Assembly: GCF_002192415.1 (NCBI RefSeq)
Contig: NZ_CP021780.1
Coordinates: forward strand, 5,580,001-5,644,000
Direction of reading: 5' to 3'
Source: Paenibacillus donghaensis
GTDB lineage: Bacteria; Bacillota; Bacilli; Paenibacillales; Paenibacillaceae
Length of the DNA stretch: 64,000 nucleotides
This document shows positions 63,728-64,000 of this stretch, one piece after another (positions within the stretch are counted from its first letter, which is position 1; each line of letters starts with the position of its first letter). Under the pieces are notes generated by a model, which was not told where the DNA came from, searched no databases, and saw only the letters and a program-made list of their open reading frames with translations. A program made the translations under genes and the position numbers.

Positions 63728-64000
63728 CTAACTGTTCTGAAGAATTACAGTTTCCAGTCTTCGTGCCAAATCATCATCAGACAGCGGATTGCGGTGCGTA
63801 TTTTCCAGATAGATATGCTTCTCGGTCTCCGGCATCAGATACTCCTTGTACCAGAGGAACATATCTGGGCTGTCCCCTTGAATGCGGACGAATCGGCGGA
63901 CGGTATCGGCATGCTGGGTCGTATTATCGATATTGGTCAACCAGTCCGCCCGGTAGAAGTGCTTCCAGCGTCCATGCTCGGCCCGCTCCAGTGCGGCCTT
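63728..64000 (-). CDS. hypothetical protein, 5'-truncated by window edge
   Basis: The minus-strand frame is open to the window end (reading KAALERAEHGRWKHFYRADW before the TTG at 63940), so only the last 90 codons are seen. The protein is soluble and charged, with many Arg, Asp and aromatic residues (RRFVRIQGDSPDMFLWYKEY, EKHIYLENTHRNPLSDDDLA). I do not recognise it. The TTG at 63940 is not a start. Confidence 0.7.
   Translation of the reverse strand, partial: KAALERAEHGRWKHFYRADWLTNIDNTTQHADTVRRFVRIQGDSPDMFLWYKEYLMPETEKHIYLENTHRNPLSDDDLARRLETVILQNS

Overview
The window looks like chromosomal DNA from a nitrogen-fixing Paenibacillus. The main evidence is a compact single-strand nif cluster in the order nifB-H-D-K-E-N-X-orf-hesA-nifV, driven by a vegetative-type promoter with GlnR-type operators. 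Low-GC Gram-positive features agree: gerM-rph-rdgB synteny, strong GGAGG ribosome binding sites, S-layer homology (SLH) proteins, LplABC/YesMN-type sugar systems and a yybP-ykoY riboswitch. An ORF between nifX and hesA suggests the P. graminis/sonchi/sabinae side of the genus; species is not determined.

Layout. 1-3130: 3' end of argS, a 1.7-kb repeat locus, and tRNA-Arg(TCT). 3356-6752: a small unknown gene, asnB, and an aldo/keto reductase. 6934-10272: ECF sigma factor, small membrane protein and an ABC exporter in one operon. 10277-14793: cupin remnant, SPFH/NfeD pair, then gerM-rph-rdgB. 14992-17119: pgpA followed by three kinds of intergenic repeat. 17120-21089: metallo-hydrolase, methyltransferase, GH13 alpha-glucosidase. 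21718-35142: a glycan-use locus with a LacI regulator, a DUF5695-like protein, binding protein, two permeases and a 2129-residue SLH-anchored glycosidase-like protein. 35143-36257: repeats. 36258-47454: the nif operon. 47731-48790: Mn riboswitch plus TerC-family membrane protein. 49039-56192: a second sugar ABC system with its own YesMN two-component pair. 56429-58822: YcdB/SLH protein. 59038-61557: nitrate/sulfonate-type ABC transporter. 61558-62926: repeats. 62927-64000: a membrane protein and a truncated unknown gene.

How the genes work together. The nif operon encodes nitrogenase (NifHDK) and the FeMo-cofactor route (NifB, NifEN, NifX, homocitrate from NifV, plus HesA). The LacI locus pairs a cell-surface enzyme with an ABC importer lacking its own ATPase, with matching palindromes before the regulator gene and before the DUF5695-like gene.

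The least explained content is non-coding: at least five unrelated tandem arrays (periods 19, 35, 42/45, 50 and 51 bp), a dispersed element present twice (35.3 and 61.7 kb), a four-module palindromic element present twice (16.1 and 62.5 kb), a 22-bp motif clustered in two gaps, and a hairpin element found three times with compensatory changes. No transposase, integrase, phage or CRISPR genes were seen.
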